From Diplosphaera chodatii (Eukaryota > Chlorophyta > Trebouxiophyceae > Prasiolales > Stichococcaceae): DNA of 64,000 nucleotides. The DNA lies in the NCBI GenBank assembly GCA_032358165.1, contig JAALGY010000039.1, positions 992,001 through 1,056,000 on the forward strand, in the 5' to 3' direction. Positions 25,301 through 36,501 of this stretch are shown piece after piece (the stretch's first letter is position 1; every line of letters starts with the position of its first letter). The notes under the pieces are model-generated. The model was not told where the DNA came from and did not search any database. It saw only the letters and a program-made list of their open reading frames with translations. Both the position numbers and the translations under genes were made by a program.

Positions 25301-26305
25301 GGGTGACGGCAGGGTGAGCGGCTGTTCTGCCTTGCTGTGTTCAGTGCCACGAGGGTGTGGGATGTGTTGCTTGTGGTGCTGCTGCAGCCGTGGCTGTCCT
25401 GCATGTTGGTGTGCTGCAGCGCCATCTGCTGCTTCAAGCACATGCTGGTATAAGGCGCCAACTGCAGGCACTGACGGCTGCGCTGCGTGTGCATCCACTC
25501 GCTGAGATGGCTGTTGCTGCTGCAGGTTATTATCCGACTGGCCGATCAGTAGCAATTCTGGAATGCCATCCATTTCCTCAACATCATCCGCAAAGACCCC
25601 AGAGGATAAAACCTGCTGCGGATGCTGCTGCTCCTGAAGGTGTGCTGCAGCCCTTTGCTGCGCTGCGACACTGACCTGATGCTGTTTGGAAGCCTGCTGG
25701 TTGATGGCCACATGCCCACCATGCTGCTGCACGTCACACTGAGTGGCACCGGCCTGGTCGCCATGCTGATGCTGCGCAGTGAGCTGCTGTAATGCACTGC
25801 CTGGCGCCACCTGCTCCTGCTGGGTGTGGAAGTCCAAGCGCGCTGCCGGCGGATGCTCCCTGCCATAGCGGCGCATGGCCTCCAGATCTCGCGCACGCTG
25901 CTCCAATGTACATGCTGCATTCAGCGCTGCTGGCGGTTGCTGCGCCAGCTGCAGCGACTGCTGTGACACGAGCACGGCAGGCTGCTGCGTGTTGCTGTGA
26001 AACGCACTCGCGCCACATGGCTGCCTGTTCTCGATCGGCTGGCCGGCCAGCATGCGCTGCAACCCCCAGCAGGTGTCCTGCTGCTGTTGCTGCGGAGCCT
26101 GCTGACTGTGGACTGGTGTGTGCTGTCCTGTTGGCTGACTGTGCCGGAGGCCACCAAACATCCACGTGGCACCCTGCTGCGACATCGATGGCTGCTGGTG
26201 TGCGGGCCGCGCAAGCTGCTGGGCAGGCGCTGCATGGGGCCTGCTTGCAGGCACTGCCGACGTCAGAACGAGCACGCAGTTGACGCTAAACAACGCCTTG
26301 GCCAT
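19314..26305 (-). CDS. Family A DNA polymerase, theta/nu-like, no helicase seen
   Basis: Large multi-exon gene read leftward. The polymerase domain has motif A LLAADYSQVEVR (about 21330-21360), then ILAHISGDARLQQLL (21090-21160); motif B RQRAKGVVYSVVYG (about 20715-20760) with GLAQQL; AEAERRAVNTIVQ and GSAADVIKAAMVAW (19900-20130); and motif C QIHDELLFEVPEAHVG (about 19610-19660). The last exon reads LTVPLQVSIEIGRRWGSMQP and stops at 19314-19316. Upstream, WQQTSVATGRLSCSDPNLQ (21790-21850), HASTDEVALRHLQR, and LHVSAMLAGMEVRGMGFEP match the thumb regions of metazoan POLQ/POLN. GRRPIVAFDIQG and DVAAHVTDARLAAWLHEP (23280-23600) resemble their degenerate 3'-5' exonuclease fold, lacking the catalytic DxE. 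The N-terminus (25292-26305, ATG at 26305) is about 330 residues of Gln/His/Ala-rich sequence. No helicase motifs were seen. Likely roles are translesion synthesis or end joining. Exons between 24.0 and 25.2 kb are only partly placed. Confidence 0.85.
20801..20838. other. A/T-rich island in polymerase intron
   Basis: A short stretch of almost pure A/T with T runs of 8 and 5, abrupt against the GC-rich surroundings, in the intron just upstream (in minus sense) of the motif B exon. It could be a polypyrimidine-like element or the remnant of an insertion. Confidence 0.35.
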
Positions 26306-27224
26306 GCATCAAGGTGCACCCGGCTCACACCTGTGACCTGGTGGTACATGCGGAGCAGCGATCAGAGGGTTCACGGGAGGGCTGCTGTTGCTGCTGAATG
26401 CGCCTGGCGACGCACTGAATGGCCCAGCCGCCTGCGCACAGCAACCTGGTGTCGATGTTGATCACTGCATGCACGGCGATCGGGTGCAAGGCCTCACGTT
26501 TGGGATCTGGATCACCACCTGTGCGGAAGCTCGTTGTCCAGCAAGTATGCTGCCGTCTCTCACCGCTGCCTGCGGCATACACTTCACTTGGTTTGCATGC
26601 ATGCGCCCTTCCGATGATAATCACCACAAGTCCTTGATGTACATCAGACCAGCACAGACCGGGTTGGGTGCCGCTGCCCTCGGCCTGAAGACGCGCAAGC
26701 CTGCCAGATCATCCATGCTGTGCGTGCTCTGCTCAGTATGGTCCACAGGCACTGGCACGCTCGTGCATGGCATCAGGTACGACGCTCAACATCATTGCTT
26801 CAGGTGCACTAGCGTCATTGAGCTTGGAGCAGTGTCGCTCTGGTGCTGGTCATCTGCAGGTTGAACGTGGCGGATTACGTGATTTCTGCATCTCCCACAG
26901 GTGCGCAACACTCGTCCTCGCAGTGCCGCAGATGAATGCTTGCAATGCAGCGATTGCACAGAAGCTTTGTGTTTTACACCTATGATATCTCATCCGGGAA
27001 TTCGGGACACATACGGCAATTGCAGTACACTGCCTTGTGCGTCGATTTGGCACCTCAAGACTCAGGACCTAGCGCGCAGAACCTCGCTTTCTGAGTGACT
27101 TTAATTCAAATGGGGTGGTTGCAATGCATCTTGTGTCGATCTGACGGCACCCGGGTCAATCACTGACACGGTCAGCAGACCAGCATCCACCTGACTGTAT
27201 GTGTGTGTGGGACCGCCTCAAACA
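26306..27224. promoter_or_regulatory. Divergent intergenic/promoter region
   Basis: Head-to-head spacer between the polymerase (minus) and the LARGE-like transferase (plus). A plus-strand open frame at 26388-26864 has no recognisable domain. An extra 5' exon of the polymerase could lie here. Confidence 0.4.
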
Positions 27225-30200
27225 ATGGTCACAACTCCACAGCACCAGGCCCAGAATGGAAGCGTCATGTCGCCATACAGCGACAGATCGCCGCTGCCAG
27301 GTCGAAGCAGAAATCGCCACGTGCAGCCAGGTGCATCAGTGCGGCGGCAACGATCGAGATTGATAAGTGTCTGTTGCGGACTGCTGCTGTTGCTGCTTGG
27401 CATCCTGCTGCGGCGGCCAAACGGAGGTGGCAGCAGCGGTGCTGCAGCCGCGCTGACTGGTTGGCGCAGCGCATCGAACACAGAGCATGCATCCGAGGCA
27501 GAACACCTCATTCAGCGCCCTCAGCAGGGCATGGAGGCAGCGTCTGCAGCTGCAGGTGTCAGTGGTCAGCTGATCACACAGCAGTCTGCAGCAACTGGGC
27601 AGCAGCAGGTTGCGTCAGCCATTCGTGCCGTTGCGCCGAGGAGATCGGGCGCTGCAGGACAGTTGCAGGTCGAAACAGAGGGGGAAGTGAGCTCCATACA
27701 GGAAAGTGCTGGTGACGCTGTTTCCATAGGCAACCACAGCGGCAGCAGCACTAGCAGCGCGCAAGCCTCGGAGCTCACAGCTTGCATGCGTCAAACAGAC
27801 ACTCAGCTGCAACCGCCTTTCAACATCGAGGATTTCCTCGCAGCCCGTCCAGCCAGGCAGGCCCCTTGCCAAGCACTCACCGTACCTTGTGTTGCTGCAA
27901 AGGCACAGCCACACGTTGTGCGCAGCTCACATCGAATGTGTGCAGTGCGTCGTGGTGTTGAAATGGCGCCCAATACCAACATTGCTGTGGCGCCCCTTGC
28001 AGGCTCAGGCTGGAGGCGCAGACTTACAGCCAGCTGCCGCAGCCCTCCAACAGCGTGACGCTGATGCTCACAGCGACAGCTGACCGGCTGCAGCGGCTGG
28101 AGGCCCTGTGCCGCTCCTGGCCCTTCCCCGTCACGGTCGCTGCATATGTGCCACTACTCGACACGCTGGATCAGAGCGCTGCCGCAGCCGCTGTGGCCAA
28201 TGCCACGGCAGCGCTGCAAACAACGTTTGACAGGTGAGCACAATTGAGCCTGCTTGCCGGCTAGGCGCTCAAATGCATGTCCACGCGTCCCTAGCGCACA
28301 CCATCCCCAAGGTCTGCAGCAGGGCAAGCGCTGTCTGGCTCAACGCAACGCGCTGTGCAAACCTGCACACGCAGCAGCATGTATCGTCCCCTGAGGAGGT
28401 GATCAGCCCTTCCGGTCAAAGGCACACCTTTTGAGCATGTACGTTCGGGTCGTACGTGCAATAGGGAAGTGAAACAGGGCGGTCGTGCATGTTGACATGC
28501 TCTTTGGTGTTTGACCGTTTGCAGGGCGGAGGCCCTGGGGGTGTGCCAGATGTCGCTGGCGCTGTACTCGGAGCGCACCACGGCCGAAGCGCTGCCGCTG
28601 TTCCCCATCAACAGCCTGCGGAACCAGGTGGGAACCTGCCCAGGATCAAGTGTGATGCACAGAACAACCAATACATGTCACGAGACACCGTGTGAGTGCC
28701 CGCCAGGTATGCCGCACAGCCCTGCAATGGTCTTCAACGCTGCATTTCGGTTGCAAGAAGAGCACATGCCCACGCGGCAGCCACTGTTGCCTCATTTGAA
28801 GCCGTCCACTGCAATGCAGGCACTGCTGATGGCGTCTAGCGAGCTGCTGTTCGTCAGCAACGCCGACATGCTGATTGGCCGCGACTTTGTCGCAGCGCTG
28901 CAAGATGACGAAGAGTGAGTGGGTCACTGTTCCTGCTGTGCCGGCAATTTCAATTCCCATCAGTTTCGCTGTTGTGTCTGTATAGGTTGACAGCTCTGAT
29001 AGCTGCAGGGATAGTGACTGCCTTCTTGTGGTGCTGCAGGTTTGCACGCATCCTGCAGCACGCTCGGCAAAACGTGGCTATTGTCATCCCCGCGTTCGAG
29101 ACCAACAGCACAGAAGTCGCCCACAAGGCAGCTGCAGGTGAATGTGCCACCCGTGGGGCTGCCAACTGCCTGCACACCCTTGCCGTCTGAGGGACACCGG
29201 TGCAGGTTTTGAACAGCACACTCTCCGTGCTGCACTTGCAGGTGGGAAAGACGCAGTGGTCCGGTCGTGGAGGGAGGATGGCTCTGGCGACCTGCAGTAC
29301 TTCCGGCAGGTACACGCGCTGCTGAGGATGGGACGCACCTGCCGAACGGTTCCCACTCCCGTCCTGTGGGCCATGGTGCTGTGCATGTTGCGTAATCCAA
29401 TGCCAAGCGACGTTCCTGGCTGATGCCCCGCAGGCACGCTTCAAGGGCGCCCATAACGCGACGGACTACCCGCGCTGGGTGACAGCCAGAGAGATGTACC
29501 CCATCAACGGCAGCGCCATCTCCAGGTGTCAGTCCACTGCTTGCATGTCCTGCACATAATGTGCCGCATAGCGCACTGCAGACTGGTGAGGAACATGCCG
29601 CCATGCGGCAAGTATTTCAAAATGCCGTGCACCGCATCTCAATTGCGAACACAGCGTTGCTGGGGTGCCTTTCAGGTTCTATGAGCCATGGGTGATCATC
29701 GCACGAAAGGACGTGGGGGCTTTCGACGAGAAGTACAGGGGTTATGGCAAGAACAAGGTGCAGCAAGTGCAGGCACAAATAGATGTGCACAGCACCAGGT
29801 GATCAAAGCGCAGTACAAGCTGCCAAACACGCTCCGCTTGCAGTGCCACAAGCAGCTGGTCAGTGCGTAGGTGGTGCAGGATATGTTGGCCGTTGGCTGA
29901 TTGGATGACTTGTGGCGTCTGCAGTTTTGCCGTGCATCCGCGGGCATATATGGTGCACCGGCCCCACGGCGACAGCGCTGCAAGACTGACGTAGGGTCCC
30001 CGCAGAGCATCATCCGACCCACATGAACTCAGCACCTCTGATCCTAAGCAACATGTCAAATTACCAGACAAATGAAAATCATGTGCAGCGCCACTGAACC
30101 CTTGAATCTTGCAGCACGGCACTCTTGTGTTGTGCAGGTTCAAGGAGCATCTGAAGCACCGGCAGGCCGGCAAGACGGATGTTGACAACTATGACATGCA

Positions 30201-30647
30201 CAAACGAATAGAGAAGTGGTACTGGAAGCAGGTGCGGCGTTGCACTAACCTCACCAAATGCAATGCTCAGCATCAAGAGAGCTCTGCAGTGATTGCACGA
30301 GCCTATATGTAAAGCTGGTGAGAAGCATCTCTGCTCTGCTGTGGCTGCCAGGTGCGGCAAGGCAAGACGTTCAGGCCTCCTGTTAGCACAGCATTCAAGC
30401 GCTGCCGACATCAGCTCTCCTGGTGGAAGGTATGCGTGAATTTTCGCCTGCTGCTTATCCAATGTGTGTCGATGTCTGTTTCCTTCGCTATGCTGCCCAG
30501 AGGGTGGCGGCATCGCAGTCGCAACAGAGTCAGCGGCGCACAGCTGTCGATGCACCTATCAACCTCACTGCAGGACATCCCAGAGCCCATCAGGTCGGAG
30601 GCTGTAGGTTCGATGGCCACAACTTGAATTGGTTGAATTGGACATAA
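27225..30647 (+). CDS. LARGE/GT49-like Golgi glycosyltransferase
   Basis: Type II membrane glycosyltransferase resembling the GT49 half of LARGE and B4GAT1, which add sugars to glycoproteins in the Golgi. From the ATG at 27225, a basic N-terminus precedes the anchor LISVCCGLLLLLLGILL (27360-27411), then a long Ser/Gln/Ala-rich stem to about 27890. Catalytic-domain exons: VTLMLTATADRLQRLEALC and WPFPVTVAAYVP (28050-28153); LFPINSLRNQ (28600-28628); ALLMASSELLFVSNADMLIG (28820-28880), where NAD replaces the usual DxD-type metal motif; VAIVIPAFETNSTEVA (29070-29125); ARFKGAHNATDYPRW (29430-29480); FYEPWVIIARKDVGAFDEKY with RGYGKNKV (29675-29757); FAVHPRAYMVHRPHGDSA (about 29925-29980), carrying the conserved VHxPH; and FKEHLKHRQAGK (30140). 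The C-terminal exon to the stop at 30645-30647 is less certain. Acceptor and metal use are not shown by sequence. Confidence 0.8.
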
Positions 30648-30893
30648 CATAACTACAACAGGTTGACGGGGGACTGCATGCCCTGCTGTTGCCTCCATCC
30701 ATGTGGAGGCAGGCTAGTCTCGGTCGTGATGCAAACACCACACTCAGGACTCAGCTTCTCTTGGTTGCGATGGTTTCCTCAGTGGCTGTATCGGCTGTAG
30801 TTGGGCTGCCCTTTCAGGGAGAAGCACTGCAATGCGCATTGCCTGTACGATAGCAGACAACTCTGGAGCACGGACCTACCTGAACCCTCGAAC

Positions 30894-30898
30894 TGTAA
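30894..30898 (+). promoter_or_regulatory. Candidate TGTAA polyadenylation signal
   Basis: TGTAA about 250 bases after the transferase stop. Weak, five-base evidence. Confidence 0.25.
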
Positions 30899-31108
30899 AC
30901 AATCCTCGCCCTGGACCGTCGAGTGCAAACAATACTGAACCCACCTAAACAAAAGTCCGGCGCCCTAGCCGCCTCCTGAACTGTCACGCGACCAAGCTCT
31001 TGCACCGCTTACTATGTGCGTTCTGCTGGCCAACACTACAGCGTGAGCCCACTACAACACCCCAGGCATGCTGCACGACTGGAGTGCCTGCCGGCGCGGC
31101 CGTCGCAT

Positions 31109-31113
31109 TTACA
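31109..31113 (-). promoter_or_regulatory. Candidate TGTAA polyadenylation signal
   Basis: Minus-strand TGTAA about 125 bases beyond the beta-oxidation gene stop. Weak, five-base evidence. Confidence 0.25.
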
Positions 31114-31237
31114 AGCAACACCACTTGCTGCCCAGACGCGGTGCCGGCAGGCACTGCTATATGTGGCAGCGCTGAGCGCAGCTTGCCACCTGCGGCTGCA
31201 GGTCGCCACGCGCTCTGCAATATGCTGCGGACGCCAC

Positions 31238-34200
31238 TTACAGCTTGGACCGCTCCCCTGTGGCGCACAGCTCCACGCCTGCCTCTGCGCGCTCCTTTAG
31301 GTACTTGCACGGCGTGAAGAAGCCCCCATGGCCGCTGCTGGCAAACGCCGCCTCCCATTTCTACGAGCGCAGAATGTCAGCGTCTAGCTTCGGCAGCTTT
31401 CGAGATGCAAAATGAAGGTTCATAAACTCGACTCTCGCTGCATCATGTGACCAGGAGCTCACAGATGCAATGACTTAATGATTATGGACATCTGCGGTGA
31501 GGAGGTACGACCATGTCGTGGAACCCGCAGTGCAGACCTGCAGCTTGGCGAGCACGGTCTTGGCGCCCACGGCGTCGCCGTGCTTGAGGGGGCCGCCCCG
31601 CCAGGCGGGGAAGCCCATGCCCAGCACCGCAGAGATGTCGCAGTCGCTGGGCTTGTCCACAAAGCCCTGCGACGCAGCTGCGAGTGCTCAGACACGCTCC
31701 ACTCGCTGACATCCGGCAAACAGCTGCACAATGGAACATGTATGCATGCGGCTGAATTGAAACAGTGCAAACGACTTGATGTGTGGCAGCCTTTCCTCGG
31801 AACCACAGCAAGATAGAGCGCACCTCCTCAACCACCCGGCACGCCTCGTTGATGACTGGGAACATGATGAAGTCCGCCACCTCCTGCGCAGCCAGCAGGG
31901 GAGCCTTGGCAAATCACCGCTAAATATGACTCGCTGGTCACTGTGGGTTGCGTGAGCGCATGCAGCAGGGCTCAGTGCAACAGACAGTCGGTCTCACCTT
32001 GGGGCTCAGCCCCAGCTTGTCGGCGGGCGGCACCTTGGCTTGCTTGCGCGACTCCTCAATGAGCGGCTTGATCTTGGGGTTGGGCGTGCCGGCACGCCTG
32101 CAGATCACAACAGCCACATGACGGTGGCTGTGTGGATGCGATACAGTCAGTGGAGCTGTGCATGTCGGGTGGCGCTGCAGGGGCGAGTGACCGCCTCTAT
32201 GCCCGACCATGGGTAGCAGGGCTGTGGGCAGACGGCTGGCAGCGCGTGTGCAACACATGGCAAACTCGCACACTCGCAGGCCACCCACGAGTGACACGCC
32301 GCCAACGACCCTTGCTCACTTGTTCTTCTCGAACGTGTAGAAGCCGCCGGCGGGCGTCTTCTCCCCCAGGATGTTGTGGTCCACCATGAGCTTGAAGATC
32401 GCCGCGGGGTAGAACTGCTGCGGCTTCTCGTCCATGAAGTTCTTGCCCACGTGGAACCCGATGTCCGCACCCACCAGATCGCTGAGCCTGCGGGCACGCA
32501 ATGGATGGGTTGATGAAGCATGTTAATGCCAGTTTGGGCTGCAGCAGATGCAGCCAATGGCAGCACACCTGGAAGCAGCAGTTGACGGCAGTTGCTGCGA
32601 TTGCAAGGATACTGCCTGCGCATGTCATTCAGCATTGGACCACGCTGTGAGAGCAAGGCACGTAAGACGGCGGCACCTGAAGGGGCCCATCGGCATGCCG
32701 AAGCCGGCGATGGCCTTGTCGATGAGGTAGGGGTCCATGCCGGCGTCCAGCAGGATGCAGGCGGCTTGCGTATAGGGCGCAAAGACGCGGTTGACGCAGA
32801 AGCCGGTGCAGTTGCCCACCACCACGCACGTCTTCTTGATGCGCTGCCCATACTTCATCACGTCCAGCACCACCTGCAACATTGCAACACCTGCATTGAT
32901 CACTCGCTGACAGCAATTTCAAGCTGCAGGCGCAAATGGGGGCACCTGATACACCTTGCGCACGACGTGTCGACGTGCAGCGATGCAGTAACCACTGTGT
33001 GATACCGGCGCACAAATGCCAAACAGCAGGGGCCAGATGCATGAGGGCTTTGTGTACCTGCGGGGACGTCTTGTCGGAGCGCACAATCTCCAGCAGCGGC
33101 ATGAGGTGCGCGGGGCTGAAGAAGTGGGCGCCAATGATGCGGTCCGCCGCCTGCGACAGATGCGATTGCACATCAGGATGCTACTGCAGATTCGAGGTGC
33201 ATACCTTGCCGCTGCCAGGTACGCTACCTGACGACACATCCCGCCAGCACGATGAAGCACTCGCGGTTGGGCGCTGAGGAGCAGCAGCAGCAGCAGCAGC
33301 AGGTGCTGTTCAAGCATGACCCAGGGGGTTCGGGCCAGACAGCGGCAGCAGGGCAGCACATGCTGAAGCCCCAAACCCTGACCTGCGTCTTGGCGCCCAC
33401 GAGCTCGATGTTGATGGTGGAGGTGTTGGTGGACAGGATGGCGTCGCGGCGGCATGCGCGCTCCAGGTCCGCAAAGATCTGCTGCTTGATCTTCAGGTTC
33501 TGCGGCACCACTGACACAGCCCCCTCAGCACTGCATTGTCAAGACTGCCAAGTACATGTGTGGCCAATCGGACGAAGCAGATGACGGCATGATCAGAACT
33601 CGGACGCAATGACGCGACCAGGTGTCCATGGTGGTGCAGGCGATAAGCACCGGGACATGAGGCGCATCTCTAGGGAAACCTCACCTCAATGGCTGCCTCA
33701 ATCACGAGGTCCACGCTGTCGAAGCTGTCGTAGGTGAGCGTGCCCCGCAGGCGGCTGGCGGCGGCCTTGGCAGCGGCCTCCGGGATGCGGCCCTTCTTTG
33801 CCATCGTCTGCAAGTTGGACTGGATGCGGCCGATGCCCGCCTGTGACAGCGTAACGATTGATCTTAGGTGGACATGGGGAGCATGGGGGTGGGTATGCTG
33901 CATCAGCGAGGGGCAGCGCAGTACAGCGCATGCCAACATCACTACTGACATAGGACACAAGAGGGCAGCAGGGGCAAGGGGCCCGAGAGTTTAGTGGAAA
34001 CAAAGCTTTCACCATCATCATTGCAGGATGCTGCTGCACTGTGATATGTATGAACGCAAAGCGGAACAAGCTCGCTAGGGAGAACTCACGTCGAGGAACT
34101 TCTGGTTGACCTCCTTCAGCACCACGTCCATGCCCGCGACGAGCGTGGCGGTGGCGATGCCGCTGCCCATGAGCCCGCCGCCCAGCACTGCCACCGTCTT

Positions 34201-36501
34201 CACGGGCCGCGCCTTCAGGTCGCCGTCCGTGATGCCCTTCACCTGCAGCGCAGTTGTTTTGCAGACAAGGTGGCTGTCTGAACCAGCATGCCTATTGCAA
34301 AGGCTGGCGTCATATCCAAAAGATTGTTGTCCCCTCAGGTTTGTGGCTATTCAGCCATGCCAGCAGGTTGATAGCTGTGACGACCTTTGAAGCGACATGT
34401 TGCAGAAGCTCGTGAGGGAATCAAGCATGTAAGCAGCAGCAGGAAACGCACCCGCTGGGTGGCGCGCTGCGCCAGGAAGGTCCACACCAGCGCCTTGTGC
34501 ACCGGCAGCGACGCCGCCCTCACAAAGCACTCTGCCTCCTGCGTGCGCATGGTGGGGGACACAGCCTCAGTGCCGGCCACAGCCCCGCCTGCAGCCCAGC
34601 AGCACGGCGAGCACGGCCTGCAGGCCCCTCGGCAGCGCCACAACAGCACGTGACTGGCAACCTGCCACCGCCAAACCTACCAGGCTGTCAGCCTGCAAGC
34701 AACTCCTTCAGCCTGCACGCAACTCCCCGCCCCAACTTGCATTAACATATTTCAACTTTAGATGCATCTTCAACGCTTTTCCAAGTTGAACTAGATGTCT
34801 TCGGCACCTTCTGCAGGCCGGCGTGGCCGCCGTGCTCGATGCCGGCCTGCATGGCGTCCAGGCACAGCTGCGGGTGCGCCAGGCCGCGCGCCTGCTTGGC
34901 CGCCTGCTGCCGCGCCATGTCCACCACCGCCGCCGCGACGCCAAAGTCCTCGATGCGGTCCGTGCGCGTCAGGCTCTGCATGGCCGAACGGTCTCGTCAA
35001 GTGCAGGCCGCCTTGCAGACTGCCAACGCTGCGGGTTGTGCGCGTCAGGCTCTGCATGGCTGCACAGCTCGTCAAGTAAGGTTGCGTTGCGGGCCAGCCA
35101 CTGCCATCCTCGCATCCAGCATTGCTGACCAGCTGCCGTGCAAGAGCTTGTAGCACTGGTCTGACATAACCCAAATGTTCTGCTGACCTGCATGCGCGGC
35201 TGCGTGCCGGCTGCGAGCGCGAGCGCCATCCGCTGCGCAGCCTCCAGTACCCTGCGCATGCAGGCATCAATGCTGTGAGCATGCCGGCGTCTGTCGCGCT
35301 GTCGCCAAGAGTCACACATGGTCAGAGTTGAGCAAGCGGACAGAAGGGTGTGCCTGGGGAGCACCCTGCTGCCAGTGCAACTGTGGGCCGCCGCCGAAGC
35401 AGGGTGCGAACAGAACAGCACCTGTCGGCATCCTCCACAGCGTCCACGAGGCCCGACTTCAGCGCCTCCTTGCCCAAGATGGGCTTGCTAGTCAGCATCA
35501 TACGCGCCGCGGTCTCCACGCCGACCAGCCGGGGCAGCCGCTGTGTACCGCCAAAGCCGGGGATGATGCCTGCGTGTTGCGTTTTCCCAACTTATATATT
35601 GCTGCAGGGTGTCATGCACATTGAGGCCTTTGGCCTGAGACACCGCATGCAGCGCTGCTGCTTGAGCCATCCTTTGACTCCTTGGCTTTGCAGGCCAGCC
35701 TGCTGGTAGCAGCAGGTAGGAGCGGGTGCAGCTCGCGTAAGCGCACCTAGCTGCAGCTCCGGCAAGCCCATCTTGGCATTTGACGCCGCCACGCGAGCGT
35801 TGCAGGCCATCGCCAGCTCGCACCCGCCGCCCAGCGCCACGCCGGTCACCGCTGTGGACAGGCATGCAAAACTTCAGGAGGCAACGCTGTAACTGATGCA
35901 TGCTACTCACGACGACTGTTGGCAGCTCCGTGATGGCGCAAACTCCGGTCACTATCCTATGTCGGTCTGTGCAGCAACAACACGCCGTGGACCCGCTGCT
36001 CACCTGCGACGGTGGGCTTGGGCCCCGCCTCCACCAGGGTGTTGAACTTGTCATTGACGGTGGGGTCCAGCGGCGCGCCGGCGGCAAAGGACTTGATGTC
36101 TGCCCCCGCCGAGAAGTTGTTGCCGGCGCCGGCAACGACGATGGCGCGCACTGCTGTGTCCGCGTGCGCGGCGCGCAGGCAGTCGAACAGGCTGCGCAGC
36201 ACTGCAGGCAGCGCAGCAGCCATCAGGGGAGGCATGCTGAGTCAGCACCTGGTCTACCATGTTCAGGTGGCTCTTGAAGCCTGGCGCTTTGCTTGACATG
36301 CAAACGGCATCATGAGCTGCACAAAGGTCGTTTCTGTCAAGTCAGTTCTGGCATCCTGCAAGCAATGCTACCGTCACCGTGGCAGGTTGTCATCAGGTGC
36401 AAGCTTAGCATCATACCTGCAGCGCCCAACGCATTGACCGGTGGACTGGCCAGCGTCACGATCGCCACGCCGTCCTGACGCTTGCTCATGTTGCAAGCCA
36501 T
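31238..36501 (-). CDS. Peroxisomal multifunctional beta-oxidation protein (enoyl-CoA hydratase/3-hydroxyacyl-CoA dehydrogenase)
   Basis: Bifunctional enzyme that hydrates trans-2-enoyl-CoA and oxidises L-3-hydroxyacyl-CoA with NAD, the middle steps of fatty-acid beta-oxidation. Starts: ATG at 36501 ([17 protein letters not shown]) or 36490. Hydratase exons: [18 protein letters not shown] (36080-36135), [20 protein letters not shown] (35800-35853), MGLPELQLG (35745-35775, catalytic Glu), [18 protein letters not shown] (35518-35570). Dehydrogenase: [16 protein letters not shown] (NAD-binding GxGxxG, 34140-34200), [19 protein letters not shown] (33385-33445), [20 protein letters not shown] (catalytic His, 33088-33150), [20 protein letters not shown] (32765-32825), [27 protein letters not shown]. 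The second C-terminal unit contains [13 protein letters not shown] (31575-31620). The last exon ends [11 protein letters not shown], stop 31238-31240: a canonical PTS1 signal, so a peroxisomal location is very likely. Domain set and length match plant MFP2/AIM1; all key residues are present. Confidence 0.95.
34962..35078. repeat. Local duplication at an exon/intron edge of the beta-oxidation gene
   Basis: About 40 bases at 34962-35002 (GTGCGCGTCAGGCTCTGCAT then ...GTCTCGTCAAGT) recur at 35038-35078 with few changes. On the minus strand the first copy includes the start of the exon reading [12 protein letters not shown]; the second lies in the preceding intron and repeats the acceptor sequence. 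Confidence 0.7.

Larger units (their letters stand above)
30648..31237. other. Convergent intergenic region
   Basis: Tail-to-tail spacer between the transferase and the beta-oxidation gene. It contains two imperfect direct copies of a TCGA(A/G)TG(T/C)AAACAAT motif near 30888-30932. No gene is visible. Confidence 0.5.

Noticed and set aside
25792..26283. 163-codon plus-strand frame (many Ala/Cys)
   Set aside because: It is antisense to the CAG-rich, Q-rich polymerase N-terminus; such repeats keep several frames open.
33287..33303. CAG/AGC microsatellite as a functional repeat
   Set aside because: Short AGC run in an intron of the beta-oxidation gene; similar trinucleotide runs are common throughout this genome.
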